Source: Pedobacter sp. AK013 (GTDB lineage Bacteria; Bacteroidota; Bacteroidia; Sphingobacteriales; Sphingobacteriaceae). From it: a stretch of 64,000 nucleotides of DNA. Location: the NCBI RefSeq assembly GCF_014205835.1, contig NZ_JACHCQ010000020.1:56457-120456 (forward strand), written 5' to 3'. The translations under genes and the position numbers were made by a program. Under the pieces are notes generated by a model that saw only the letters and a list, made by a program, of their open reading frames with translations, was not told the origin of the DNA and ran no database searches. How positions within the stretch are numbered: position 1 is the first letter of the stretch; every line of letters begins with the position of its first letter. Positions 27,104 through 35,361 of this stretch are shown in pieces.

Positions 27104-29665
27104 ATGAATAGGATTACCAAATACTTTTACTTTTTGCAATTATTGAGTGCAACCTGTTTTGCGCAACAGCATACAAGTCCCGTAGCCATTGAACCCGGAG
27201 TTTCTCTTGCGCTGGCAAACTCCAGAAGTGCCGCCATAAGTAATATTCAATATCAGCTTCATTTTACCATTCCAGTAGAGCAGACAGCTCCAATTCAATC
27301 AACTGAAAGTGTTGATTTTAAGTTGAATAATTTAATTTACCTACAGATAGACTTTAAGCAAAATGCCGATCATTTAAAACGGGTATCGGTTAATGGAAAA
27401 GCTTTACCTATCGATTTTAAAGTGGAACATATCTTGGTAAAACAGGATTATTTAAAGGTGGGGAATAACCATATAGAAATCGACTTTATAGCTGGTAACG
27501 AATCGCTAAACAGAAATAAAGATTTTTTATATGCACTCTTTGTTCCTGATCATGCCAGAACGGTATTCCCCTGCTTTGATCAGCCCGATTTAAAGGCTAA
27601 TTTTTTACTTTCGTTAACCGTGCCAACTGATTGGAAAGTAATGGCTAATGCGGTTAAAAAAGATTCGCTTATGCAAGGGAATTCAACTACCTATCATTTC
27701 AATAATTCGGATAAACTACCCACTTATTTATTTTCCTTCACTGCCGGAAAATACACCCTTGTAAATTGGGAGATGAAAAATAATAAAATGGAATTTCTGC
27801 ACCGCGAAACTGATTCTGCTAAAATTAAGCTCAGCGTAGATTCTGTTTTTGTAGCACATCGCGATGCCATCGATTTTTTGGAAGACTGGACAGCGATAAA
27901 ATATCCCTTTCAGAAAATAGGTTTCGTCAGTATTCCGGATTTTCAGTTTGGCGGTATGGAGCACCCTGGCGAGGTACAATATAAAGCGTCAGCATTGTTT
28001 TTAGATCAGGGTGCAACTAAAGATCAGTTCATTTCACGTTCAAACCTAATTTCGCATGAAACAGCACATATGTGGTTTGGCGATCTGGTAACCATGAAGT
28101 GGTTTAATGATGTTTGGATGAAAGAGGTTTTTGCCAATTTTATGGCCGATAAGGTAACGGAGAAGTTAATGGGCAAAAATACTTTCGATCTTAAGTTTTT
28201 ACAAGATCATTATCCGGCAGCTTATGGTGTAGATAGAACACTAGGTGCTAATCCCATTCGCCAGCAATTGGATAACTTACAGGAGGCCGGATCTATGTAT
28301 GGAAATATCATTTACCATAAGGCACCGATTATGATGCGCCAATTGGAACTATTGATGGGTAAACAGAATTTTCAGCAGGGAATAAGGGAGTATCTGAAAA
28401 AATACAGTTATGGCAACGCAACATGGAATGATCTGATTGCTATTTTAAGTAAATACAGTAAAAGTGATCTCCTGAGTTGGAATAAAGTTTGGGTAAATGA
28501 GCCAGGAAGGCCAGTTTTTAGTTACAATGTTAAATACAATGGCGATAAAATAAGCGATTTAAGTTTAAACCAAAATGGTGAGATGGGAGAAACCCGGGTT
28601 TGGCCACAAACTTTTACAGTTAAGCTTGTTTACCCTAGCTATAGTAAGATTTTGGTGGTAAATGCCAAGAGTGCTAAAACCGATTTAATAGAAGCAAGGG
28701 GCTTTCCAAAACCACAGTATATTCTATTTAATGCAAACGGTGCCGGATATGGCCTTTTCCCGATTGATAAGGTTGCGATGGCAAATCTTTATCATATTGC
28801 TGATCCGTTAGAACGGGCATCGGCTTATATCAATGCCTATGAAAATATGCTTTCGGGTAAAAGCAATAAGCCTAAAGAACTTTTAGATATATTTTTACAG
28901 GGATTAGTTGTTGAGAAAAATGAGATGAACCTTAGGCTGATTACGGGGTACCTTACTAATATTTACTGGACTTTTCTTGCCGCTAATGTACGGAATGCCA
29001 TGTATGAAAGTATGGAGAAAACAATATGGACTGCAATGGAGCAACAACAAATGCAAAATAACAAGAAAATTTTGTTCAATGCTTATCAAAATGTGTATCT
29101 GAGTGCCGATGCCGCGAAACGCATGTATAATATCTGGCTTAAGCAAACTGCGCCAAATGGAATTAAATTGTTAGAAGATGATTACAGCGCGCTTGCTTTA
29201 ACATTGGTACTTAAAACAGATACTACAAACACGATCTTAAAAGATCAGTTAGCACGCACCAAAAATGAAGACCGTAAAAATAGGTTGATTTATTTAATGC
29301 CCGCATTATCTTTAGATGTTAAGGAAAGAGATCATTTCTTTAATGGTTTGAAAGAACGTAATAACCGCCAGAAAGAAGCTTGGGTAACTACGGCTTTATC
29401 TTATTTGCATCACCCCATCAGGCAAAAAACATCAATTCGTTACCTGAAAGAAAGCTTAGATTTATTGATAGAAATACAGAAAACAGGAGATATATTTTTC
29501 CCACAATCATGGTTAGCCGCTATATTTACGGGTTATAACAGCAAAGAAGCAAATGCCGTTGTACTCGATTTCTTGAAATCACATCCCGGCTATAATCCAA
29601 AACTAAAAGATAAGATTTTGCAAACTACAGATAATCTGAGGAGGGCACAGCAGATTGTGCACTAA
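27104..29665 (+). CDS. Secreted M1-family zinc aminopeptidase
   Basis: From the ATG at 27104 the protein has 853 residues with a signal peptide cleaved near CFAQQ. The longer frame from a TTG at 27005 lies inside the permease gene and is rejected. The catalytic set is HETAH (His318, Glu319, His322) with the third zinc ligand Glu341 in KEVFANF, exactly the HEXXH-18-E spacing of gluzincins. The exopeptidase motif is GGMEH in place of GAMEN. An ERAP1-like helical C-terminal domain follows. It would release N-terminal amino acids outside the cytoplasm. Adjacent to a 5-oxoproline operon, it may feed pyroglutamate or peptide-derived amino acids into that pathway (inference). Confidence 0.9.
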   Translation: MNRITKYFYFLQLLSATCFAQQHTSPVAIEPGVSLALANSRSAAISNIQYQLHFTIPVEQTAPIQSTESVDFKLNNLIYLQIDFKQNADHLKRVSVNGKALPIDFKVEHILVKQDYLKVGNNHIEIDFIAGNESLNRNKDFLYALFVPDHARTVFPCFDQPDLKANFLLSLTVPTDWKVMANAVKKDSLMQGNSTTYHFNNSDKLPTYLFSFTAGKYTLVNWEMKNNKMEFLHRETDSAKIKLSVDSVFVAHRDAIDFLEDWTAIKYPFQKIGFVSIPDFQFGGMEHPGEVQYKASALFLDQGATKDQFISRSNLISHETAHMWFGDLVTMKWFNDVWMKEVFANFMADKVTEKLMGKNTFDLKFLQDHYPAAYGVDRTLGANPIRQQLDNLQEAGSMYGNIIYHKAPIMMRQLELLMGKQNFQQGIREYLKKYSYGNATWNDLIAILSKYSKSDLLSWNKVWVNEPGRPVFSYNVKYNGDKISDLSLNQNGEMGETRVWPQTFTVKLVYPSYSKILVVNAKSAKTDLIEARGFPKPQYILFNANGAGYGLFPIDKVAMANLYHIADPLERASAYINAYENMLSGKSNKPKELLDIFLQGLVVEKNEMNLRLITGYLTNIYWTFLAANVRNAMYESMEKTIWTAMEQQQMQNNKKILFNAYQNVYLSADAAKRMYNIWLKQTAPNGIKLLEDDYSALALTLVLKTDTTNTILKDQLARTKNEDRKNRLIYLMPALSLDVKERDHFFNGLKERNNRQKEAWVTTALSYLHHPIRQKTSIRYLKESLDLLIEIQKTGDIFFPQSWLAAIFTGYNSKEANAVVLDFLKSHPGYNPKLKDKILQTTDNLRRAQQIVH

Positions 29666-29718
29666 TATTTAAGCCTTTTGTAACTGAATTTGTTACATAC
29701 GGGTTTAAGAAGAATTTA

Positions 29719-29790
29719 TACTTTTGTCGCGAGAGCGTTAATTTAGATTTGAAAAGGGTAAGCATTAATTTGTTTGCCCTTTTCTTTTTT
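29719..29790 (+). ncRNA. Candidate short RNA, about 60 nt, between a -7 box and a terminator
   Basis: TACTTTTG (29719-29726) fits the Bacteroidota -7 box. An intrinsic terminator ends at 29790, so a transcript of about 58 nt starting near 29733 is possible. The nearest TTTG upstream is 26 bases away, further than the usual -33 spacing. The terminator may simply serve the aminopeptidase gene. Low confidence. Confidence 0.25.
29751..29790 (+). terminator. Strong rho-independent terminator
   Basis: GAAAAGGGTAAGC pairs with GTTTGCCCTTTTC (13 pairs, two of them G-T) around ATTAATTT and is followed by six T (29785-29790). It lies 86 bases after the M1 aminopeptidase stop and would end the pxp-operon transcript. 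Confidence 0.8.
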
Positions 29791-29963
29791 AGTTATTCGT
29801 TTTAATGCCAGATACTTTCTCCACCATTAAGAGATTAAGGGCATTAAAAAATACGTTAATAAGGTTTCAAATTTCACCTGACAAAACCAAAATTAAAATA
29901 ACCTTAACTTTCTTAACTTATTAATGGTCAGGGTTTAGTCTAAAAAGTAAGAAACAATTATTA

Positions 29964-30098
29964 TTAATTAAAAGACTCTGTTTGACTATTCAGATCGTCT
30001 AACAAACTGTTTAATAAAATTTCTCTTTTATCTTCAATAGAAATATCATCCTGGATATAAACAGTTAGGTTCGTGTTTTCTGTAGCTTGGGTATGCAT
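29964..30098 (-). CDS. Possible 44-aa acidic protein
   Basis: A minus-strand frame from ATG 30098 to TAA 29964 encodes an acidic peptide (includes YIQDDISIEDKREILLNSLL) with a plausible amphipathic helix. On the minus strand TTGACAAACAC lies shortly upstream, but no -7 box is clear. It resembles no family I know. It may be a real small gene or chance. Confidence 0.3.
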   Translation of the reverse strand: MHTQATENTNLTVYIQDDISIEDKREILLNSLLDDLNSQTESFN

Positions 30099-30232
30099 AT
30101 TGAACTGGTTTGTGTTTGTCAATTAAATGTCTATAATTATTTAACGTCGCTTTTTAAATATAGTTTGTAACTTTTTTATTCGAACTTGTAATAGTTCAAC
30201 TGAGCATAGCATTAAATAAGTATTAACCAAAC

Positions 30233-30261
30233 ATTGGGCTAATATTTAGGTTATACCTTTC
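30233..30261 (+). promoter_or_regulatory. Candidate promoter of the ergothioneine operon
   Basis: ATTGG (30233-30237) and TACCTTTC (30254-30261, 7/8 match to TAnnTTTG) are 16 bases apart, close to the Bacteroidota -33/-7 spacing. The operon's first start codon lies 33 bases downstream. Confidence 0.4.
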
Positions 30262-30294
30262 AAGACAAAACAAATTCTTTTAACCAGGAAATCT

Positions 30295-31677
30295 ATGGAA
30301 CACTACGACGCAATAATTATAGGCGCAGGGCAGGCAGGAACACCTCTGGCTAAAAGACTTGCCGAAGCAGGTAAAAAAACGGCGATTATTGAAAAAAGAT
30401 ATGTTGGCGGTACATGTATTAATGATGGCTGTACACCAACAAAGGCAATGATCGCATCGGCAAGGGCAGTATATCAGGCCAGAAAAGCAACTGAATTGGG
30501 CGTAGAAGTTGGAGCGATTAAAATTAATTTTGAAAAGATAAAACAACGGAAAGACGATATCGTCAACCAGTTCAGGTCATCATCTGAAAAAGGCCTTAAA
30601 AATACTAAAGGCCTTGAACTTATATTTGGAACAGCCAGATTTAGCGATAAAAAAGAACTGACCATTTCACTCAACAATGGTAGCGAAAAAAAAGTAACTG
30701 CCGAATGGATTTTTATTAATACTGGTGCAAAAACCGCTGCGCCGGATATTGAAGGATTAGCAGAAATTAATTATCTTACATCGACAACAATTTTAGATCT
30801 TGAAACAGTTCCAGAGCACTTAGTGGTTATTGGTGGAAATTACATTGGGCTTGAGTTTGGGCAAATGTTTAATCGATTTGGCAGTAAAATAACCGTTTTG
30901 GAAAAATCATCAGGCATATTGGCTAAAGAAGATCAGGATATCTCATCAGCGCTTACTGAAATTTTAACTGACGAAAAGATCGAACTGATCACTGATGTTA
31001 AAATCAATAAAATAGCGCAGGATAAAAAACACATTAACATTACGCTGACATCAGGGAAAACCTGGAAAGAAATAACAGCGAGTCATATACTGGTAGCTAC
31101 AGGCCGTACGCCTCAAACTGCAGATTTGGGCCTTGAAAACTGCGGTATAAAATTGGATGATAAGGGGCACATTCTTGTTGATGAAAAGCTGGAAACCAAT
31201 ATTAAAGGGGTTTATGCGCTTGGTGATGTAAAAGGCGGCCCCGCATTTACACATATTGCTTATAACGATTATGCTATCGTTTACAGAAACCTAATAGAAG
31301 ACACAAATTATACTATTCACGACCGGCCGGTGCCATACTGCATGTTTACCGATCCTCAGCTTGGGCGTATAGGTATTTCTGAAAAAGAAGCTAAGGAAAA
31401 GAAATTAAATTATAAAGTTGCCGTTCTGCTGATGTCGTATGTTGCGCGCGGTATCGAAACAAACGAAACTTTAGGGCTGATGAAAGCAATTGTTGATGCC
31501 GATAGTAAAAAGATTCTGGGTGCCGCTGTCCTGGCATCGGAAGGCGGAGAAATCATGTCTGTTCTGCAAATGGCAATGGAGGGTGATATTACCTATGACC
31601 GGATCAGATACTGTGTATTTGCGCACCCAACTTATTCCGAGTCGTTAAATAATCTATTTATGAATCTCGATAAATAA
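30295..31677 (+). CDS. Class I pyridine nucleotide-disulfide oxidoreductase, first gene of the ergothioneine operon
   Basis: The 460-residue flavoprotein has the FAD motif IIGAGQAGTP (9-18) and the redox-active disulfide GGTCINDGCTPTK (Cys41 and Cys46). The NAD(P)H motif is VIGGNYIGLEFGQ, the second FAD contact is GVYALGDV, and the C-terminal active-site pair is AHPTYSE. This is the glutathione reductase/lipoamide dehydrogenase/mercuric reductase fold. It lacks the N-terminal HMA domain and C-terminal Cys pair of true MerA, and there are no mer genes nearby, so 'mercuric reductase' would be a misleading label. The ABC ATPase starts two bases after its stop. A role in reducing an ergothioneine-related or other low-molecular-weight disulfide is inference from the operon. 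Confidence 0.88.
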   Translation: MEHYDAIIIGAGQAGTPLAKRLAEAGKKTAIIEKRYVGGTCINDGCTPTKAMIASARAVYQARKATELGVEVGAIKINFEKIKQRKDDIVNQFRSSSEKGLKNTKGLELIFGTARFSDKKELTISLNNGSEKKVTAEWIFINTGAKTAAPDIEGLAEINYLTSTTILDLETVPEHLVVIGGNYIGLEFGQMFNRFGSKITVLEKSSGILAKEDQDISSALTEILTDEKIELITDVKINKIAQDKKHINITLTSGKTWKEITASHILVATGRTPQTADLGLENCGIKLDDKGHILVDEKLETNIKGVYALGDVKGGPAFTHIAYNDYAIVYRNLIEDTNYTIHDRPVPYCMFTDPQLGRIGISEKEAKEKKLNYKVAVLLMSYVARGIETNETLGLMKAIVDADSKKILGAAVLASEGGEIMSVLQMAMEGDITYDRIRYCVFAHPTYSESLNNLFMNLDK

Positions 31678-31679
31678 TT

Positions 31680-32639
31680 ATGATCGAATTAAAAGAGGTA
31701 AGTAAGAAATTTGGCGATACCCAAGCGGTAAACCTGGTCTCTTTTAAAGTAGACGAAAAGGAAACACTGGTGTTACTGGGTACTAGTGGCTGTGGCAAAA
31801 CTACTACTCTAAAAATGATCAACCGGTTAATTGAACCTGATGAGGGACAGATTTTGATCAATGGAGAGGCTATCACCAATCAGGATCCTGATACTTTACG
31901 AACAGGAGTTGGCTATGTGATGCAGAATATAGGCCTTTTTCCTCATTATACTGTTGCAGAGAATATTGCCGTTGTACCGAAGCTTTTGAAATGGGATAAG
32001 GAAAAAATTAAAACCAGAACACAAGAGTTGATTAAAAAGCTCCACCTTCCCGAAAATAGCTTATCCATGTTTCCGCATGAGTTGAGTGGTGGGCAACAGC
32101 AGCGTGTAGGTCTTGCCCGTGCTTTGGTTGCAGATCCTGCTGTATTGTTAATGGATGAACCATTCGGTGCTTTAGACAATGTAACGCGAACCAGTATCCA
32201 AAAAGAGTTTAAGGGATTAGAAGAGTTAAAGAGGAAAACCATTGCGATGGTTACACATGATGTTCAGGAAGCTTTTGAATTGGCAGATCGTATTTGCTTA
32301 ATGGATAGGGGAAAAATTATCCAGATTGGAACACCAAAAGAATTGCTTTATCGCCCGATAAATGATTTTGCAAGGAAGTTTTTAGCCGGACAAAGACTAG
32401 CCTTAGAATTTAAAGTAGTTAATCTACAGGATATTTGGTCTTATTTACCTAAAGGAACACTACAAGACGGAAAAAGCCTGTCTGATGATTTGAATATATG
32501 GGATGCGATGGAATTGCTGCGAAGTTCTGATAGGAGCCAACTTCTGGTTTCTGGAGCAAATAATGAACGCAAATCAGTTAATTTCGAACAGTTAACCAAA
32601 GGATTTAACGAATTTCAAAATACACAGGCACATGAATGA
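31680..32639 (+). CDS. ABC transporter ATP-binding protein, OpuCA/ProV-like (candidate EgtV)
   Basis: The 319-residue protein has Walker A GTSGCGKTTT (Lys40), signature LSGGQQQRVG, Walker B VLLMDEPFGALD and the switch histidine VTHDV. The last 80 residues are a reduced regulatory tail with one CBS-like half, as in quaternary-amine and ergothioneine importers. It overlaps the permease gene by eight bases and follows the oxidoreductase at two bases. The genes egtB and egtD lie in the same operon, which points to ergothioneine (EgtUV type) more than glycine betaine. The family is certain; the substrate is inferred. Confidence 0.88.
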   Translation: MIELKEVSKKFGDTQAVNLVSFKVDEKETLVLLGTSGCGKTTTLKMINRLIEPDEGQILINGEAITNQDPDTLRTGVGYVMQNIGLFPHYTVAENIAVVPKLLKWDKEKIKTRTQELIKKLHLPENSLSMFPHELSGGQQQRVGLARALVADPAVLLMDEPFGALDNVTRTSIQKEFKGLEELKRKTIAMVTHDVQEAFELADRICLMDRGKIIQIGTPKELLYRPINDFARKFLAGQRLALEFKVVNLQDIWSYLPKGTLQDGKSLSDDLNIWDAMELLRSSDRSQLLVSGANNERKSVNFEQLTKGFNEFQNTQAHE

Positions 32640-34203
32640 GCACCAGCAAACTTTATGGCAGTTTATGTTCGAGCAATCTGATAAATTGTTTACTCAAACC
32701 ATGCAACATGTTGGTTTAACCTTTATTTCCTTACTTTTTGCCATTGCTATCGGCTTACCACTAGGTATATTGATAGCCAGAAAAAGAAAACTCTCTGGAA
32801 CGGTTTTAGGAATTGCTGGTGTACTTCAAACAATTCCAAGTATTGCCTTATTGGGTTTTATGATCCCAGTTTTAGGGATTGGTGCAAAACCTGCTATTGT
32901 AGCACTGCTCATTTATGCCTTATTACCAATTATCCGAAATACTTATACAGGCATTATTGGCATCGATCAGCATGTTAAAGAAGCGGCCAGAGCAATGGGG
33001 ATGAGCAAGAGCCAGGTACTATTAAAAGTAGAATTGCCTTTAGCTATGCCCATTATTTTGGCAGGCATCCGTACGGCAACGGTTATCAATGTTGGGGTAG
33101 CCACCTTGGCCTCTTTTATTGCAGCAGGCGGATTAGGAGAGTTTATTTTTGGAGGAATCTCGCTCAATAACACCAATATGATCTTAGCTGGTGCTATTCC
33201 TGCTGCGTTATTAGCCATTATTCTTGATGCGCTACTTTCCCTGGTTCAGAAAATGGATTTTAAGAAGCTGAGAAAAATGTTATATATTTTACCCTTTGTA
33301 ATAATAATATTGAGTGGATTTTATGCTCTTCCATCAGCTTATGGTTCTACCTTAACTGCTGGATTTACACCCGAATTTATGGGCAGGCAAGACGGTGATC
33401 TTGGATTGAAATCTACCTATGGCTTGAAAATTCATACTATAGTAATTAGTGATGCGATAATGTACAAGGCCGCTTTTTCGAAAGAATTGGATGTAATTAG
33501 CGGTTATTCTACTGATGGCCGTTTAAAAGCTTTCGATCTGAAAATTTTAAAAGACGATAAAAGTATTTTTCCGCCGTACTATGCTGCACCAATAGTTAGA
33601 AATACTGCATTGAAGCAATTTCCTTTGTTAGCAGAAACCTTGAATTTACTTGCCGGTAAAATTACTGATTCGGTTATGACCGACCTTAATTATAGGACCG
33701 ATTATTTGCACCAAACTCCGGAACGTGTAGCAAAAGATTTTCTCATTAGTAATGGTTTGTACAAAGCACCTAATAATGGACACAAGGGTATGGTAAGGAT
33801 AGGATCGAAGATTTTTGGTGAACAATATATATTGGCCGAAATGTACAGCATGCTGATTAAAGGAAATACAGATTATGAAGTATCAACAAAAACAGGACTT
33901 GGTGGAACAAAAATCTGTTTCGATGCACTGATGAATGATCAGATCGATTTTTATCCCGAATATACCGGAACAGGCTTACTGGTTTTATTACAGCCCGACC
34001 CAAAAATTGCGAAGGAAATGGCACATGATAAAGATAAAACTTATGATTATGTCTACACTGAATTTGAAAAAAAGTTTAAGATCAAATGGCTTAAACCAAT
34101 AGGTTTTAATAATTCTTATGCTTTGATGATGCGGCAAAAACAATCAAAAGATCTGAATGTTAATACCATCACAGATCTTAAAAACTATCTAGATAAAAAT
34201 TAA
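32632..34203 (+). CDS. Fused ABC permease/substrate-binding protein, OpuC/EgtU-like, with a circularly permuted binding domain
   Basis: Residues about 20-235 form the permease with the EAA loop (HVKEAARAMGMSKSQVLL). Residues 241-523 are an OpuAC-type binding domain. In OpuCC and EgtU the domain starts with the 'VRIGSK..E' strand and ends with 'LNY...VA.EFL'. Here the normally C-terminal half comes first: LTAGFTPEF (241-249), YSTDGRLKAFDL (292-303), DDKSIFPPYYAAP (308-320), DLNYRTD and VAKDFL (366-371). The normally N-terminal lobe follows: MVRIGSKIFGEQYI (387-400), GLGGTKICFDAL (422-433), PEYTGTG (442-448), GFNNSYAL (491-498) and TITDL (512-516). The new junction is a short linker (SNGLYKAPNNGHKG). 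It overlaps the ATPase gene by eight bases and egtB by one. Import of ergothioneine is inferred from egtB/egtD. Confidence 0.85.
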   Translation: MNEHQQTLWQFMFEQSDKLFTQTMQHVGLTFISLLFAIAIGLPLGILIARKRKLSGTVLGIAGVLQTIPSIALLGFMIPVLGIGAKPAIVALLIYALLPIIRNTYTGIIGIDQHVKEAARAMGMSKSQVLLKVELPLAMPIILAGIRTATVINVGVATLASFIAAGGLGEFIFGGISLNNTNMILAGAIPAALLAIILDALLSLVQKMDFKKLRKMLYILPFVIIILSGFYALPSAYGSTLTAGFTPEFMGRQDGDLGLKSTYGLKIHTIVISDAIMYKAAFSKELDVISGYSTDGRLKAFDLKILKDDKSIFPPYYAAPIVRNTALKQFPLLAETLNLLAGKITDSVMTDLNYRTDYLHQTPERVAKDFLISNGLYKAPNNGHKGMVRIGSKIFGEQYILAEMYSMLIKGNTDYEVSTKTGLGGTKICFDALMNDQIDFYPEYTGTGLLVLLQPDPKIAKEMAHDKDKTYDYVYTEFEKKFKIKWLKPIGFNNSYALMMRQKQSKDLNVNTITDLKNYLDKN

Positions 34204-35354
34204 TGACACTGGTAGAAGAATACTTGCAAATTAGGAAATACTCCGAACAAATTTGTGAACCGCTGCAAACAGAAGACTATGTAGTCCAGCCAATTGTAGA
34301 TGTTAGCCCACCGAAGTGGCATTTGGGGCATACCACCTGGTTCTTCGAAACCTTTATATTAAAGCCTTTTTCCGTTAATTATCAGGTATATAATGAGGAA
34401 TATAACTTCGTTTTTAATAGTTATTATGAAACTGTTGGTAATCGGGTAATTCGTACAGATCGTGGTAATTTAAGTCGACCTGGTGTAAATGAGATTTACC
34501 AGTATAGGGCCTATGTGGATGAAGCCATGGTGAAATTTTTATCTGCTTCGGTAACGAATGAGGCAACCGAACTGTTGATTTTAGGTTTTAACCACGAACA
34601 GCAACACCAGGAACTGTTACTTACTGATATTAAGTACATTTTAGGAAACAACCCACTTTTTCCCGTCTATTCGAAAGCTAGAAAAGAAGTTTTAGCTATA
34701 AATAAACAAGAGACCGATTTTATCAATATTTCTGAAGGTGTTTATGAGATTGGTTATGATGGGGAAGGTTTTAGTTTTGATAATGAATTAAACAGGCATA
34801 AAGTTTACCTGCACGATTTTTCAATCAGTAAAACATTGGTTAGTAATGCAGCGTTTATCGAATTCATTAATGCAGGGGGATATAAAAACTTTAATTACTG
34901 GCATGCCGAAGGATGGGACTGGGTGAAAAACAATAATATTGTTTCACCCATGTACTGGTATTTAATTGACGGAAAATGGTTTAATTATACTTTAGCTGGC
35001 CTTTTACCTATTGATTTAACTGCACCGGCAAGCCACATCAGTTATTACGAAGCTTATGCTTTCGCAAGCTGGAAAGGCATGCGTTTACCGACAGAATTTG
35101 AATGGGAAATAGCAGCAGAGCACTTTAATTGGGGCGAACGATGGGAGTGGACCGAAAGTGCTTATTTGCCATTTCCTGGGTTTAGTAAGGCGCCAGGTGC
35201 CATTGGTGAGTATAATGGAAAGTTTATGGTTAATCAGAAAGTGCTTCGTGGCGCATCAATTGCCACCCCCGAAAATCATTCGCGCATTACATATAGAAAT
35301 TTCTTCCACCCACATTTAAGGTGGCAATATACAGGCATCCGATTAGCAAAATAG
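34203..35354 (+). CDS. egtB: Ergothioneine biosynthesis protein EgtB (non-heme iron sulfoxide synthase)
   Basis: The 383-residue protein combines an N-terminal DinB-like helical bundle with a C-terminal formylglycine-generating-enzyme/C-type-lectin fold. The iron triad is WHLGHTTWF (His43) with HEQQHQE (His131 and His135), the EgtB pattern. FGE-domain phrases are MRLPTEFEWE, WEWTESAYLPFPGF and VLRGASIATPE. EgtB joins a thiol to trimethylhistidine (hercynine) and oxidises it to the sulfoxide with O2. The start overlaps the transporter stop by one base and egtD follows at seven bases. No egtA or egtC is nearby, so cysteine rather than gamma-glutamylcysteine may be the thiol donor (inference). 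Confidence 0.93.
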   Translation: MTLVEEYLQIRKYSEQICEPLQTEDYVVQPIVDVSPPKWHLGHTTWFFETFILKPFSVNYQVYNEEYNFVFNSYYETVGNRVIRTDRGNLSRPGVNEIYQYRAYVDEAMVKFLSASVTNEATELLILGFNHEQQHQELLLTDIKYILGNNPLFPVYSKARKEVLAINKQETDFINISEGVYEIGYDGEGFSFDNELNRHKVYLHDFSISKTLVSNAAFIEFINAGGYKNFNYWHAEGWDWVKNNNIVSPMYWYLIDGKWFNYTLAGLLPIDLTAPASHISYYEAYAFASWKGMRLPTEFEWEIAAEHFNWGERWEWTESAYLPFPGFSKAPGAIGEYNGKFMVNQKVLRGASIATPENHSRITYRNFFHPHLRWQYTGIRLAK

Positions 35355-35361
35355 TATAAAT

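Larger units (their letters stand above)
29791..30294. other. Spacer before the ergothioneine operon
   Basis: Apart from a doubtful 44-codon minus-strand frame (29964-30098) and a promoter candidate (30233-30261), I see nothing definite. Confidence 0.4.

Noticed and set aside
30295..31677. Calling the flavoprotein a mercuric reductase
   Set aside because: It lacks the N-terminal heavy-metal domain and the C-terminal cysteine pair of MerA, no mer regulator or transporter is nearby, and it is locked into the ergothioneine operon.
31680..34203. Plain glycine betaine/osmoprotectant importer
   Set aside because: The family fits, but egtB and egtD in the same tight operon make ergothioneine the better guess. 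It is not excluded without binding data.
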